Shown: positions 28,076 through 37,911 of the stretch, in pieces
How the letters are laid out: every line of letters begins with the position of its first letter
Position numbering within the stretch: the stretch's first letter is position 1
Source of the DNA: Bacteroides sp. UBA1317
GTDB taxonomy: Bacteria > Bacteroidota > Bacteroidia > Bacteroidales > Bacteroidaceae
Direction: 5' to 3'
Length of the DNA: 48,548 nt
Assembly: GCA_002307035.1 (NCBI GenBank)
Contig: DBTL01000068.1
Location: forward strand, 1 to 48,548
The notes under the pieces: generated by a model
Databases searched by the model: none
What the model was told of the DNA's origin: nothing
What the model saw: only the letters and a program-made list of their open reading frames with translations
Made by a program: the position numbers and the translations under genes

Positions 28076-28119
28076 TAGTTAAACTTTTAAGATTAAACAT
28101 TACTATTTAATTAACGGAT

Positions 28120-28127
28120 CAAAATTA
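28120..28127 (-). promoter_or_regulatory. Putative -7 element of the susC operon
   Basis: On the minus strand TAATTTTG (complement of 28120-28127) matches TAnnTTTG. The predicted start is near 28113, giving a leader of about 38 nt before the SusC ATG. No TTTG sits at the right distance upstream (only TTTA, 17 nt away), as expected for an activator-dependent promoter. Confidence 0.45.
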
Positions 28128-28422
28128 ACGATACGATACAATATTAAACACTACTAATGACTACAAAAGGGAGAATTTGCGTTATTCTTCCTTTTTGAAT
28201 TATAATTCGACCTCAAGAGGAGGGAAAAAAGAGCAAATAAGTTGAAGAAGAAGAAGTTAATGCACAAAGTATTTAGAAGACATACACTTTGTATCGGTCA
28301 GCTTATGTTTGCATAAGGAACGATTAACAATTAATTTCGCAGATAGCTTATCTAAATTCTCATCAAAGCACTATTAACAGAAGAAAATAGTTTTAGCTCT
28401 TCGCTTCACGGGCATGATCTCT

Positions 28423-28488
28423 ACACTCCACACGTGTAATCTCTACGATTCATGCATGTAGTCTGTAGAGACTACACGTGTGAAGTGT
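28423..28488. repeat. 24-bp imperfect inverted repeat (large hairpin)
   Basis: Arms 28423-28446 and 28465-28488 match at 22 of 24 positions, with an 18-nt loop that itself contains CATGCATG. Each arm contains the palindrome ACACGTGT. In minus-strand RNA both mismatches become G-U pairs, giving an uninterrupted helix. No U-tract follows on either strand, so it is not a standard terminator. Confidence 0.75.
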
Positions 28489-28660
28489 AAAACAGATACC
28501 GCTTCGTGAACTTATTACTCGTGCCAATTGCCAATAATAGTAGTGTGATGAGCACAAGTGCAACGCATTTCTGATCAGAGAAAAGTGGATGTTTGTCGAG
28601 CTCTAAATGCATATCAATCAGGGAACTTTTGAGTAAAAAGAGAAGAAATTCGGGTGAAGT

Positions 28661-28788
28661 GTGAGAGTAAAAGGCCAAAAGTGAGAGTAAAATAGCCAAA
28701 AGTGTGGTAGACATATTTTACTATCACACTCTACAAACACTTATAGTAAGAGGTTTCAGCGCTTTTTGTGATAGATGTGATAGTAAAA
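28661..28788. repeat. Cluster of GTGA(G/T)AGTAAAA motifs
   Basis: GTGAGAGTAAAA occurs at 28661-28672 and 28681-28692 inside a roughly 20-bp tandem repeat (GTGAGAGTAAAA followed by GGCCAAAA or TAGCCAAAA). GTGATAGTAAAA occurs at 28777-28788, and its exact reverse complement at 28716-28727. A shorter GAGTAAAA is at 28631-28638. The last two form a perfect 13-bp inverted repeat (28716-28728 with 28776-28788). The spacing and repetition look like protein-binding sites. Confidence 0.65.
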
Positions 28789-28796
28789 CGTGTTTT

Positions 28797-31700
28797 TTAT
28801 GGGAGGTGGTTTTCAGGAAGAAAACGTTCGATATACTCAGTAGGTAGCATATTGAATTCTTTCTTGAAACAGGAACTGAAATACTTCGGATCGTTAAAGC
28901 CTACAGCGTATGCCAGCTCGGATACACGGATGGAGCGCTTTTCTTCCATAATCCGGCAGGCAGCTTTCAGGCGGATATTGCGAATAAAAGCAGAAGTATT
29001 AAGGCCTGTGAGAGACTTCAACTTTTTATAAAGAGTCGATTTGCTTGTTCCCATCTCTTCAATAAATTGGAGCTGATCAAAATCAGGGTCATCAAGGTGC
29101 TTATTGACACAGTCAATGGCATGCTGCATGAATTCCTCATCGAGACTAGTATAATTAAGATTTTTCACCTCGAACACCAATTGATTTTTGAAATCGCGTG
29201 CCATGCGTTCTTTATATTTGAGCAAGTTCTTGATGCGGGCATGGAGTACCGTCAAATTAAACGGTTTACTGATAAATCCATCGGCACCCGATTCATAAGC
29301 CTCGGCACGGTCTTCTTCGGTATTCTTGGCTGTAAGCAGAATAACGGGGATGTGACTGAATTCGAGTTTGCTTTTTACGAATTGACAGAGTTCGATGCCA
29401 TCCATCTCGGGCATCATGATATCGGATACAACGAGGTCAATATCTTCATTCTCTATCACTTCTATGCCTTCTTTCCCATTGGCTCCCGTAAATACATTGT
29501 ATTCGCGACCTAACAATTTCACCATGAGTTGCAGTAGATCCAGATTGTCTTCGAGCACCAAGATAGAATGCGCCTTAATGTCGTGAGTGTTGTTTGTTTC
29601 TGTCAGATCCTGTTCAACTCCCGAAACAATCTTCTGGGCAGGCATTGTTTCTTCATCTATTTCTTCTTCTTTGAAATAGGAACGATCTATGGGTAAGGTT
29701 ACAGAGAATGTTGTACCTTTCTCCAGCTCACTCTCCACAGAGATATTTCCTCCGTGCAACTCCACAAGATCCTTAGTCAGAGAGAGACCGATGCCTGTGC
29801 CAATGGTGTTGAACTTACGATAATCACCTTCGTAAAAACGCTTGAACAAGTCCTTTTTACCCGCTTCGGAGATACCTTTTCCATTATCCCTGATCCGAAG
29901 TAAGATATAATCTTTATTGTCGGCATAAGACAAGTTAACCTGTACAAAGCCTCCTTCATTATTGTACTTGGCTGAGTTTGACAAGAGGTTGTAGAAAATC
30001 TTATCGAGTTTATCCGGATCAAAATAACCCACAATGGATTCCGGATCACACAGCACGGAAAAATGCAGTTTCCGCTTCTTTACTAAAGGCAGGAAACTTT
30101 CAGCTTCTCTTCTAACAAAAGCAGTCACATCTCCGGGCGATACCTTCAGCTTTAAGTTTCCGGCTTCAGCTTTACGAAATTCCAAGATCTGTTGTAATAA
30201 GCGAATCAGGCGACGAACATTATTGCCCATCACAGCATAGAGATCATCGTGCTGTGGAGCCTGTAGCTTTAGTTCATCAACTGTTGCCGAAATAATGGTC
30301 AGCGGGGTAAGCAACTCGTGCGTAATGTTGGTAAAGAACTGCAATTTAGCATGGTTCAATTCTTCAGCTTTTGATTGTTCCAACTCTTTAAGATGCAATT
30401 GATTCTTCAGAATGACACGGTTTCTAGCTACCCGATAAAGATAATAAACGATCAATACTAAAGCTATAAAATAAAGAGTATATGCCCACCAGGTCTCCCA
30501 AGGAGGAGGCAAAACAACAACTTTCAAGCATAAGGGCACACTCCAGAGCCCACCTTCATTAGATGCCTTTAACTCAAACTCATAAGTTCCCGCATCCAGA
30601 TTATTGTAATAAGCAAATCTTCTTGATGCATCCGCATATTGCCACTTTTTATCAAAGCCTTTCAGGCGATAAGCATATAAACACTGCATAGGCGCCATAT
30701 AATTTAATGCGGCAAATTCAATGCTAAAATTATTTTGATCGTACTTCAAAGTGATTTCATGTGTATATCCGGGAGAATATGCCGAAACGGAGCTTTGAGT
30801 CTGTTCATCAAATGAATTCCAAGATTGATTATAGATCTTTATATCAGTAATCACAATGGGTAAATCGATGGCATTGTCTTTTATTGAAGCAGGATAAAAA
30901 TAGTTATAGCCGTTATGGCCTCCAAAGAAAAGTTCTCCCCCTTTCGATTTAGAAGAGGCCCCACGCAAAAAAATGTTTCCCTGAAGACCAAATTCTGTAG
31001 TGTAAAGTCTATAACTCCCTGAATCAACACCATTTTGAATGGAAAGCTTTATAAGACCTGCATTAGTTCCCATCCACAAATTGCCCAAATTATCTTCTTG
31101 AATAGAAAAAACACCATCTCCGGGAATATTGAGTAGAGAACTAACAGCAACAAAGCGATCTTTTTCCTTATCATACAAATTAAGACCCCCGCCATCCGTT
31201 CCAAGCCAAAGCCGATTCTTGCTATCTTGAAAGATACATTGAACATCAGAGCAATTCAGTTTACCGTTTCTAGGGGAATACTCTCTGTAAATTATACTTT
31301 CCGGGAGATTTTTAGCGTGAGAAATTCGAATCGCTCCATAGCTTCCACTGCCAGCCCATATATATCCTTCATTATCTTGCTCTACACAATAGAAAAAGCT
31401 TGGAAACCTGTTCTGAGTTAAATTATAACCTTTATTCTTCGATGTCAATAAAGCCAAACCAGATCTGGTGGCAATCCAATGGTTGCGGGATGAATCTTCT
31501 TTTATGCCATAGATGCAAGAGCTAGGTAACCACTCGTGAGTAAACTGCGAAATACGACTTACACGCTCTCCAATGCGCTTACTCTCGTCATAAATATAAA
31601 TACCGGAACTAAAAGTCCCTAGCCATATTTTGCTGTCATAATCAGATTGCATCATGGTATTAATAGTAGGAAGATCTTGAAGCTTTGCAAAATCCGGATG

Positions 31701-32903
31701 CTTTTTATAATGAATCCATTTCCCTGTCTTCAGGTCTTTAACAATAAATCCATAGCTCCCTATTCCCACCCAAAGCATTCCCTTATTATCGACAAGAATA
31801 CTTCTTACTGCATTCGATGAAAGACTTTCTTTTACATCTTGCAAAACATCTAACTGAAACATTGATTTACTAGTAGAAACATACCCGACACCACCGCCCA
31901 ACATTCCTAACCACATAATTCCTTGTTTATCTCTAATGATAGCGTTTACTTCATTAAAAGAGAAGAAAGCAGAATTACGTCCCGGTTGGTAATTGATAAT
32001 ATTTGTTTCTGAGGTGTGATAGCTCAGAATACTCAGTCCGCTACGCGTGCCTATCCATAAGCTTTTTGTGTTTAAATCTTCTTCTATAGCATATATCACA
32101 TTATCTCCCAAACTATTTGGGTTACCCGCTTTATGCTCAAACTTATGCCATACAACTTTCTGAGGATTATAAGCATTTTCCAATAAATAAAGCCCTGAGC
32201 CAAAAGTTCCAACCCAAATTCGATGTTTACTGTCTTCAAAAACAAAATGAGCAGAGGGAAGTGAATAGGTGTAATACCGATCCTTTGCCGGATCATAGCG
32301 AAAAAGGCCATAGCTTGTCGCTATCCAAAGTTGATTACGGGAGTCCTCAAATAAGTGTTGAACATTATACAACCGGGAGTTCTCTTTATCAGGCTGACAA
32401 ACAATGCATGAGTCCAAATTTGAGTCATAACGAAAAAGCTCTTTTTCCGTACCTATAAATGTTAGCCCACTACGAGTAGTTACAACGGTATTAACCACAT
32501 TATTATAGAAACGGCCATCTACAATCTGGCGAATTTTCCCTGTTGGTTTATTCAAGATATTAACGCCATTATTTGTACCGATCCAAAGATTATGGCTATT
32601 GTCTTCGGACAAACATCTAATGTTGTTGTTACTAAGAAGATTAGGAGTGTATAGATTTGACTTATAGATTTTAACCTGATAGGCATCATACAAACATAGT
32701 CCACTGGTCGTGGCAATCCAGATGTATCCATCTTTGTCTTGATACAACCGTCTAACTTCATTGGTAGGTAAGCCATTAATCGTTGACAGCGATTTGAATT
32801 TAAGACGATTAATAATATCGCTATTTTCGGAGCGAATAGGAAGTGCCGTCGCCAATAGAAGAGCCAACCATATAATAATAAGGACAGAATTGCGTTTTTG
32901 CAT
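28797..32903 (-). CDS. Hybrid two-component system regulator (HTCS)
   Basis: The frame is open to 32939, but MQKRNSVLIIIWLALLLATA at 32903 is a clean signal/anchor and the preferred start (1368 residues). Domain order: periplasmic propellers with many Reg_prop blades (LWIGTNNGVNIL, IWLGTFSSGIYIY, LWLGTDGGGLNLY), a Y_Y_Y domain (FELKASNEGGLW), one membrane helix (about 804-826), HisKA with the phospho-His in FFTNITHELLTPLT (about 862), HATPase (NLLSNSAKYNNEGG, IRDNGKGIS, GTGIGLSL), a receiver with phospho-Asp in VVSDIMMPEMDG (about 1161), and an AraC-type helix-turn-helix pair. Such proteins sense a specific oligosaccharide in the periplasm and activate the neighbouring susC operon. Confidence 0.95.
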   Translation of the reverse strand: MQKRNSVLIIIWLALLLATALPIRSENSDIINRLKFKSLSTINGLPTNEVRRLYQDKDGYIWIATTSGLCLYDAYQVKIYKSNLYTPNLLSNNNIRCLSEDNSHNLWIGTNNGVNILNKPTGKIRQIVDGRFYNNVVNTVVTTRSGLTFIGTEKELFRYDSNLDSCIVCQPDKENSRLYNVQHLFEDSRNQLWIATSYGLFRYDPAKDRYYTYSLPSAHFVFEDSKHRIWVGTFGSGLYLLENAYNPQKVVWHKFEHKAGNPNSLGDNVIYAIEEDLNTKSLWIGTRSGLSILSYHTSETNIINYQPGRNSAFFSFNEVNAIIRDKQGIMWLGMLGGGVGYVSTSKSMFQLDVLQDVKESLSSNAVRSILVDNKGMLWVGIGSYGFIVKDLKTGKWIHYKKHPDFAKLQDLPTINTMMQSDYDSKIWLGTFSSGIYIYDESKRIGERVSRISQFTHEWLPSSCIYGIKEDSSRNHWIATRSGLALLTSKNKGYNLTQNRFPSFFYCVEQDNEGYIWAGSGSYGAIRISHAKNLPESIIYREYSPRNGKLNCSDVQCIFQDSKNRLWLGTDGGGLNLYDKEKDRFVAVSSLLNIPGDGVFSIQEDNLGNLWMGTNAGLIKLSIQNGVDSGSYRLYTTEFGLQGNIFLRGASSKSKGGELFFGGHNGYNYFYPASIKDNAIDLPIVITDIKIYNQSWNSFDEQTQSSVSAYSPGYTHEITLKYDQNNFSIEFAALNYMAPMQCLYAYRLKGFDKKWQYADASRRFAYYNNLDAGTYEFELKASNEGGLWSVPLCLKVVVLPPPWETWWAYTLYFIALVLIVYYLYRVARNRVILKNQLHLKELEQSKAEELNHAKLQFFTNITHELLTPLTIISATVDELKLQAPQHDDLYAVMGNNVRRLIRLLQQILEFRKAEAGNLKLKVSPGDVTAFVRREAESFLPLVKKRKLHFSVLCDPESIVGYFDPDKLDKIFYNLLSNSAKYNNEGGFVQVNLSYADNKDYILLRIRDNGKGISEAGKKDLFKRFYEGDYRKFNTIGTGIGLSLTKDLVELHGGNISVESELEKGTTFSVTLPIDRSYFKEEEIDEETMPAQKIVSGVEQDLTETNNTHDIKAHSILVLEDNLDLLQLMVKLLGREYNVFTGANGKEGIEVIENEDIDLVVSDIMMPEMDGIELCQFVKSKLEFSHIPVILLTAKNTEEDRAEAYESGADGFISKPFNLTVLHARIKNLLKYKERMARDFKNQLVFEVKNLNYTSLDEEFMQHAIDCVNKHLDDPDFDQLQFIEEMGTSKSTLYKKLKSLTGLNTSAFIRNIRLKAACRIMEEKRSIRVSELAYAVGFNDPKYFSSCFKKEFNMLPTEYIERFLPENHLP

Positions 32904-32926
32904 GTTATCGGATTTTACGAACCTTG

Positions 32927-32934
32927 CAAATATA
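32927..32934 (-). promoter_or_regulatory. Putative -7 element of the HTCS gene
   Basis: TATATTTG on the minus strand (complement of 32927-32934) matches TAnnTTTG and would start transcription only about 15-20 nt before the ATG at 32903. The -33 box is only T-rich. This supports separate, constitutive expression of the regulator within the enzyme gene run. Confidence 0.45.
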
Positions 32935-32987
32935 CACATATTCTGTCCAAAGAAAAGTCGAATTATGGTTCTATTTAGTAGGAAAAG

Positions 32988-35393
32988 TTACTTGTTTTCA
33001 CAATCTGCAGGTGCTTTGAGAAGAATTCGAACTTCATAGATTCTGGGCGTTGCAACGCCAGAAGAAGAAGTTTCAAGCTTTATCGTTAACTGCGAAGCAC
33101 CTTTTTCACTCTCCGGAATAGGAAATGAAACTGTTTGAGCTCCTTTCTTATTCCCTGCGGTTTTTAGTTCAAACAGTTGCTGCCCATTTACCCAGATGCT
33201 GCAACCACGCAATTTTTCTTCACCACTATATGCTATATACAAACACGCAGGAGTTGATGCTTTCTGTTTCATCTGATAGCTAAACCATCCCTTGGCATCA
33301 CGCCAATGAAGATCCTCGGAAAATCCGATTTGCGACTGTTCTGATTGAATAAAATGATCGGACTCAGGTTGTTGTTCTCCGCAAATGACTCGATCGATCG
33401 TAATTGAATCAAGCGCCATCTGTTTGTGCTCTTGCTCGGCAAGCAGAGCCTGTTGCTTCAACAAATCTTCTTTCGACGTTAAGAACCAGTAAGCCATGTA
33501 ACGGGATTCGTGCAATCGATAAAACGGAATGAGTTCCATTCCATTGAAATTATCAGGATATAAACCGCTTAAAGTAAAAGTCAATGGCTTTCCATCAATA
33601 GCTTTAACATTCGAAGCAAGGTTTTCCGGAGTGCCCACAAAAACAGGCATTTTTGCCAATGGAAGTTGAGGGCCCGAAGCAATATGCCCGCCTCTGCTAT
33701 CATCTGCAAACAATCCCTGCATATTGCTCGTTCCCGTTTTTGCGGCAAGCACTATCGGCCCGTACAAAATAGAATAATAAGATGAGCGATCGGGCAAAGC
33801 CTCTACAGAGATAGACATGGGTAATTCCAGGCGAACGCAATCTCCCTTTTTCCATTTGCGAACAATAGCTATATATCCTTCTTTGTTTACTGCAACCTTC
33901 TGGCTTTTACCGTTTACGGACAATGTACATGCACCTTTGACCCATTGTGGAGCACGTAAATAGAGCGTAAAAGAACTCTCCTTCACCGGATTTATCCATA
34001 ATTCCGTAGAGGATTGATCAGGGAAGCTAGTCTTCTGGATAATCTCTAATTTTTGTTCGCTCCAATTTAATTGCGATGGTATGAAAAGGTTCACATACAC
34101 ATTTTTACCACTATGCGCATAAATCATCTCTCCGTATTTTGCCTGATTCTCCAAACCGGAGCCCACACAGCACCAAAAACTAGTTTGAGGTTGAGAGTAA
34201 ACCCGATAGTGCCCCGAGCGCATTGGAGTAAAATAGACTAGGCCACCAGTTTCCGGGTTCTGAGTGGAAAGTATATGATTGTAAAGCGCCCTTTCGTAGT
34301 AATCCATGTATTTCGAATCTGCGTTGACCTGATACAGCAATTGAGTAAGACGTAGCATATTATAAGTATTGCACGTTTCAGGACCTTGAACATCATGCAT
34401 CATTGAAGAAAAATCATCTGCCGGATGGAAATGTTCCCTAACACTATTTCCACCAATACTTATCGAACGATTCTTAACCACCGTTTCCCAAAAGAAAGAG
34501 GCCGCTCTATGCCATGCTTCATTGCCTTCGACTTCAGCAATACGTTCAAAACCAATAATTTTCGGAATCTGAGTATTGGCATGCAATCCCGTTAATTGAT
34601 CTTTTTGTTGCAACAGGGGTTGCAAAATGAAATTATGAGAAAAACAATGTGCTAGTTTCAAATATTTAGTATTACCTGTCATGGCGGCAACGTCCGCAAA
34701 CACCTCATTCAACCCACCATGTTCACTGCGAAGCATATCTTGCATCTGCTCATCGCTTAAACCTGAAACAACATTGTACATCCAGTCCGACAGCTTGATC
34801 AACATTGTACGAGCCTGAACGCTTCCTGTATAGAGGTATGTATTGTATAAACCGGCATAAATTTTATGAATGTTATATAGAGGCACCCATTTATCATTCA
34901 GCCCAAAAGAAGAAGCTCGTATATCCCCCCTTGCAATTTCCTGCCACATGGTTTTGCCTCCTGGAACTCCACAAAGATATCCATCGCCGGATGCATCCTG
35001 GCAACGCTGTAATTCGCTTAGTACATAATCGAGTAGTTCTTTTATACGAGTATCGCCCGTAGATGCATACATCTGTGCAAGAGCAGAAAGATAATGCCCC
35101 CCAATGTGTCCATCTAAACCCGTATTTTCCCAATTAGTATAATTATCTGCCTTAGGAGTAAGTCCCGCTTCTTTTAAATAGGGTGCTAATAACCGGTCAG
35201 CAGTCAGCTCTAGCAGATATTGAATATCCAAATCTTCAGCATGTTTAAAGGGACCATCCAGAAGGCGGACTTCTGACAGTGGGAATACCTCTACCTGACG
35301 AGGAATCTCTTTCGCTTGCCCCTTAACCGGAAGACATTGACCTAAAATCAAAAACAAAATAAGTAGTGCTTTAGTACTATTTGTATTCATCAT
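32988..35393 (-). CDS. GH127/GH146-family (DUF1680) beta-L-arabinofuranosidase-like enzyme
   Basis: An 801-residue secreted protein (signal to about residue 25, VKGQ). The DUF1680 (alpha/alpha)6 barrel begins VRLLDGPFKHAEDLD and contains WENTGLDGHIGGHYLSALAQMYA. The unusual zinc-cysteine active site is intact: Glu339 and Cys341 in GPETCNTYN, and Cys408-Cys409 in SFWCCVGSGLENQAKYGE, matching the Glu/Cys/Cys/Cys zinc site of GH127, where the first Cys of the CC pair is the nucleophile. Beta-sandwich domains follow (about 430-800). The length and ancillary domains suit GH146 as well as GH127. Expected role: removal of beta-L-arabinofuranose. It lies 55 nt after GH31 and 84 nt before the HTCS. 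Confidence 0.85.
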   Translation of the reverse strand: MMNTNSTKALLILFLILGQCLPVKGQAKEIPRQVEVFPLSEVRLLDGPFKHAEDLDIQYLLELTADRLLAPYLKEAGLTPKADNYTNWENTGLDGHIGGHYLSALAQMYASTGDTRIKELLDYVLSELQRCQDASGDGYLCGVPGGKTMWQEIARGDIRASSFGLNDKWVPLYNIHKIYAGLYNTYLYTGSVQARTMLIKLSDWMYNVVSGLSDEQMQDMLRSEHGGLNEVFADVAAMTGNTKYLKLAHCFSHNFILQPLLQQKDQLTGLHANTQIPKIIGFERIAEVEGNEAWHRAASFFWETVVKNRSISIGGNSVREHFHPADDFSSMMHDVQGPETCNTYNMLRLTQLLYQVNADSKYMDYYERALYNHILSTQNPETGGLVYFTPMRSGHYRVYSQPQTSFWCCVGSGLENQAKYGEMIYAHSGKNVYVNLFIPSQLNWSEQKLEIIQKTSFPDQSSTELWINPVKESSFTLYLRAPQWVKGACTLSVNGKSQKVAVNKEGYIAIVRKWKKGDCVRLELPMSISVEALPDRSSYYSILYGPIVLAAKTGTSNMQGLFADDSRGGHIASGPQLPLAKMPVFVGTPENLASNVKAIDGKPLTFTLSGLYPDNFNGMELIPFYRLHESRYMAYWFLTSKEDLLKQQALLAEQEHKQMALDSITIDRVICGEQQPESDHFIQSEQSQIGFSEDLHWRDAKGWFSYQMKQKASTPACLYIAYSGEEKLRGCSIWVNGQQLFELKTAGNKKGAQTVSFPIPESEKGASQLTIKLETSSSGVATPRIYEVRILLKAPADCENK

Positions 35394-35448
35394 TTCTTTT
35401 ATCTTAAATATTCTGCAAAATAAACCTCGAATCGTCTTTATTAATCTA

Positions 35449-37761
35449 TTATAACTTTACATTTATTCTTTTTCCGCTATATGATACGACCTTACTATTC
35501 TTAGCTGATTGAACAGAATCCATCCACACAATCTTAAAAGTCCGTTTCTTCAACATGCCTTCGAAACTTCCTTTACGATCATCAATTGTCAACGTCTGAC
35601 TCCGATCATTCCATTTCATGGAAATCTCCGAATAGGCACCATTCTCGTAATTATAATTATCTTTTTCATCTTCGTAAAGAGTGAATGAGCCGTCAGCACC
35701 TCTATAGACACGTATTTCCAATGCATCCCATTTTTTTTCTGCGGCATATTGCACTTTAGGTCCCCAAGGTAATATCGCTCCGGCTTTTACGTATAGTGGC
35801 AGGATATCTATGGGAGCATCACGCTTTACAGTCTGTCCGCCATCATATTTCTGATTGGTCCAGAAGTCGTACCAAACCGTATTTGCAGGCAAATAGATTG
35901 AGCGATTTTTAGCCCCTTGTTCTGTAACGGGAGCAACTAAAAAAGAACTGCCAAACATGTATTCGTCAGCTATGTCGTACACTTTCTTATCGGTGGAGAA
36001 GTCAAGTGCCAACGCACGCATAAAAGAACCGGAGTTATGAGTCACATTCCAAGCTGTAGCATAGATATAAGGTAGCAAGCTATAGCGTAAATTGAGAAAT
36101 TTCTCCTGAGCATCAAACGCCCAATCGCCTTTCTGTCCAAATTGATAGATCTCACGAGGAATATCTGTTCCATGCGAACGCATCATAGGTGAGAATGTGC
36201 CAAACTGCATCCAACGTACATACAGTTCCTGAAATTCAGGGTTCTTTGCACCACCACCTTTATTCCATCTCCCGGCAAAGAAACCTCCTATATCCGTATT
36301 CCAATAAGGAATACCACAAAGCGAGAAGTTTAATCCTGCAGGTATTTGTCGTTTAAGTGCCTCCCAGGAAGACTCTATATCACCGCTCCATGTATTAGCG
36401 GCATAGCGCTGCTGACCCGCAAAGGCTGAACGAGTGAGGATACAAACACGTTTATCAGAGGTTGTAGCTCGCTGATGAGTATAAACTCCACCAACTGTCA
36501 TTAAAGGGAAAGCATTACGCACACTACGAAAAGTACCCATGTAAGTGGGTTGATCAAAGTCGCTCTCTTTCATGTTGATGTGATCCGGTTCGGTAGAATC
36601 CAGCCACCAGCCATCAAAACCTTTTGCAAAAACTCCCTTATTAAGGTATTTCCAATAAATATCCCGAGCGACCGGATTATAAGGGTCATAAGGTTTGGTT
36701 CCTGATTCCGGTGGCCAAGTATCAAAGTTGATCAGCATATTCTTTGATTTAAGTTCCTTGTACTGAGCAGTATTCGGACCAAATCCCGGCCATGAAACAA
36801 TCATTATTTTAGCATGCATAGCATGCACTTTATCAACCATTCCCTGAGGATCGGGATAAGTGATAGAATCAAAAGACATTGCATTCCAACAACTATCTTG
36901 CCCCCAATACCGCCAATCCTGAATAACGCAATCAATGGGTATGCCCAGTTCACGATATCTAGCAATAACCTCCACCGGCTCTTTCTGGTTCTTGTACCGT
37001 TCGCGCGACTGGAAGAAACCATAAGCCCATAAAGGAAGCATAGGAGCCTTTCCTGTGAGGTCACGTAATTGGCCTACGACTTCCTCCATACCTCCGCCAT
37101 AAAGAAAATAATAATCGGAATTCGTTCCGACTTCTGAATCAAAAGCCATCTCCTGAGGGTTATCAGTAAAAGTTGTAGGCGAATAATTGTCCCAAAAGAC
37201 ACCGTAGCCTTTTACTGAAACAACCAATGGTATGCAGACATTCATATTTGACTGGCGAAGATATATTTTTTGATTACGTTGATTCATCTTTCCTGCCTGA
37301 TGCTGCCCCAGTCCATAAATAACCTCATCTTTATCGAGCATGAATGCTTGACGAACAGAATATGTAGCAGTACCGGCATCAGAGATTGACGTAAATTGCG
37401 CACCATAATCTTTCTCTGTAAAAAGAGGAGCATCCTGTGCATTACGGAAAGAAACCTTTCCGGTAAGGAGATTCACATAAGTCGTAAGCACCGATGAGCT
37501 TAGAACAACAATATCACCTTTCTTATTTATTTGCAATTCAACCGCTTCAGGCTGTTTGGTCACCGACAAACTACTCTTATTCGCAACAACGCCTTCCGGA
37601 GTTCGATAAACTCTCACTATCCCCGGAGAAAAGAATTGTACTTCCAGATTCATCGATTGCATTTTTGCCTTTATACCCAAATCTGTCCGTTCAAAGGTTT
37701 GAGCACCTATCGGTAAAAAGCCGATTGATAAGAGCAAAAACGAAAAAAATATTTTTCCCAT
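35449..37761 (-). CDS. GH31-family alpha-glycosidase (alpha-xylosidase/alpha-glucosidase type)
   Basis: A 770-residue secreted enzyme (signal ends near LPIGA|QTFE). It has the GH31 N-terminal beta-sandwich (GLGQHQAGKMNQR), TIM barrel with nucleophile Asp388 in GWWLDSTEPD, likely acid/base Asp461 in TWSGDIESSWEAL, and IPYWNTDIGGF and MRSHGTD signatures, followed by proximal and distal C-terminal beta-domains (DUF5110-like). The WWLDSTEPD version of the nucleophile motif is common in alpha-xylosidases, but GH31 also includes alpha-glucosidases and alpha-galactosidases, so specificity is open. It starts a transcript with its own promoter, leading GH127/146 and possibly the HTCS. Confidence 0.9.
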   Translation of the reverse strand: MGKIFFSFLLLSIGFLPIGAQTFERTDLGIKAKMQSMNLEVQFFSPGIVRVYRTPEGVVANKSSLSVTKQPEAVELQINKKGDIVVLSSSVLTTYVNLLTGKVSFRNAQDAPLFTEKDYGAQFTSISDAGTATYSVRQAFMLDKDEVIYGLGQHQAGKMNQRNQKIYLRQSNMNVCIPLVVSVKGYGVFWDNYSPTTFTDNPQEMAFDSEVGTNSDYYFLYGGGMEEVVGQLRDLTGKAPMLPLWAYGFFQSRERYKNQKEPVEVIARYRELGIPIDCVIQDWRYWGQDSCWNAMSFDSITYPDPQGMVDKVHAMHAKIMIVSWPGFGPNTAQYKELKSKNMLINFDTWPPESGTKPYDPYNPVARDIYWKYLNKGVFAKGFDGWWLDSTEPDHINMKESDFDQPTYMGTFRSVRNAFPLMTVGGVYTHQRATTSDKRVCILTRSAFAGQQRYAANTWSGDIESSWEALKRQIPAGLNFSLCGIPYWNTDIGGFFAGRWNKGGGAKNPEFQELYVRWMQFGTFSPMMRSHGTDIPREIYQFGQKGDWAFDAQEKFLNLRYSLLPYIYATAWNVTHNSGSFMRALALDFSTDKKVYDIADEYMFGSSFLVAPVTEQGAKNRSIYLPANTVWYDFWTNQKYDGGQTVKRDAPIDILPLYVKAGAILPWGPKVQYAAEKKWDALEIRVYRGADGSFTLYEDEKDNYNYENGAYSEISMKWNDRSQTLTIDDRKGSFEGMLKKRTFKIVWMDSVQSAKNSKVVSYSGKRINVKL

Positions 37762-37795
37762 AAGTATTGTATTTAAAATTATTAATCAAGTGTTG

Positions 37796-37826
37796 CAAAG
37801 ATAAGACTAATCAGTAGTACAAGAAA
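37796..37826 (-). promoter_or_regulatory. Promoter of GH31-GH127/146 genes
   Basis: On the minus strand TTTC (complement of 37823-37826), a 19-nt spacer and TATCTTTG (complement of 37796-37803) closely match TTTG-N19-TAnnTTTG. The predicted start is about 30 nt before the GH31 ATG. The upstream terminator separates it from the susCD transcript. Confidence 0.65.
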
Positions 37827-37835
37827 TATCAAAGT

Positions 37836-37872
37836 GAAAAGAGTTGTCGATAACACAAAAGTTATCGACAAC
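37836..37872 (-). terminator. Intrinsic terminator after second susD
   Basis: A perfect 12-bp stem, GTTGTCGATAAC (37843-37854) with GTTATCGACAAC (37861-37872), and a 6-nt loop. On the minus strand it is followed by TCTTTTC, a short U-rich tract, 40 nt after the SusD stop. Confidence 0.75.
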
Positions 37873-37911
37873 CAAATAAGTTCAATATTTTACACCCTAA
37901 AAGAACAAAGA

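Larger units (their letters stand above)
28128..28796. other. Long intergenic control region between HTCS and susC
   Basis: About 670 nt hold no credible gene. Visible structure: four or five copies of a 12-bp motif close to GTGA(G/T)AGTAAAA near the HTCS end (28631-28788), and a 24-bp near-perfect hairpin at 28423-28488. The remainder (28128-28420) is A/T-rich and featureless by eye. Since the HTCS contains its own DNA-binding domain and acts on the adjacent susC, its binding sites are expected in this region. Confidence 0.6.

Noticed and set aside
28661..28701. Tandem 20-bp repeat considered as a CRISPR array
   Set aside because: There are only two units with no unique spacers between them and no cas genes in the window.
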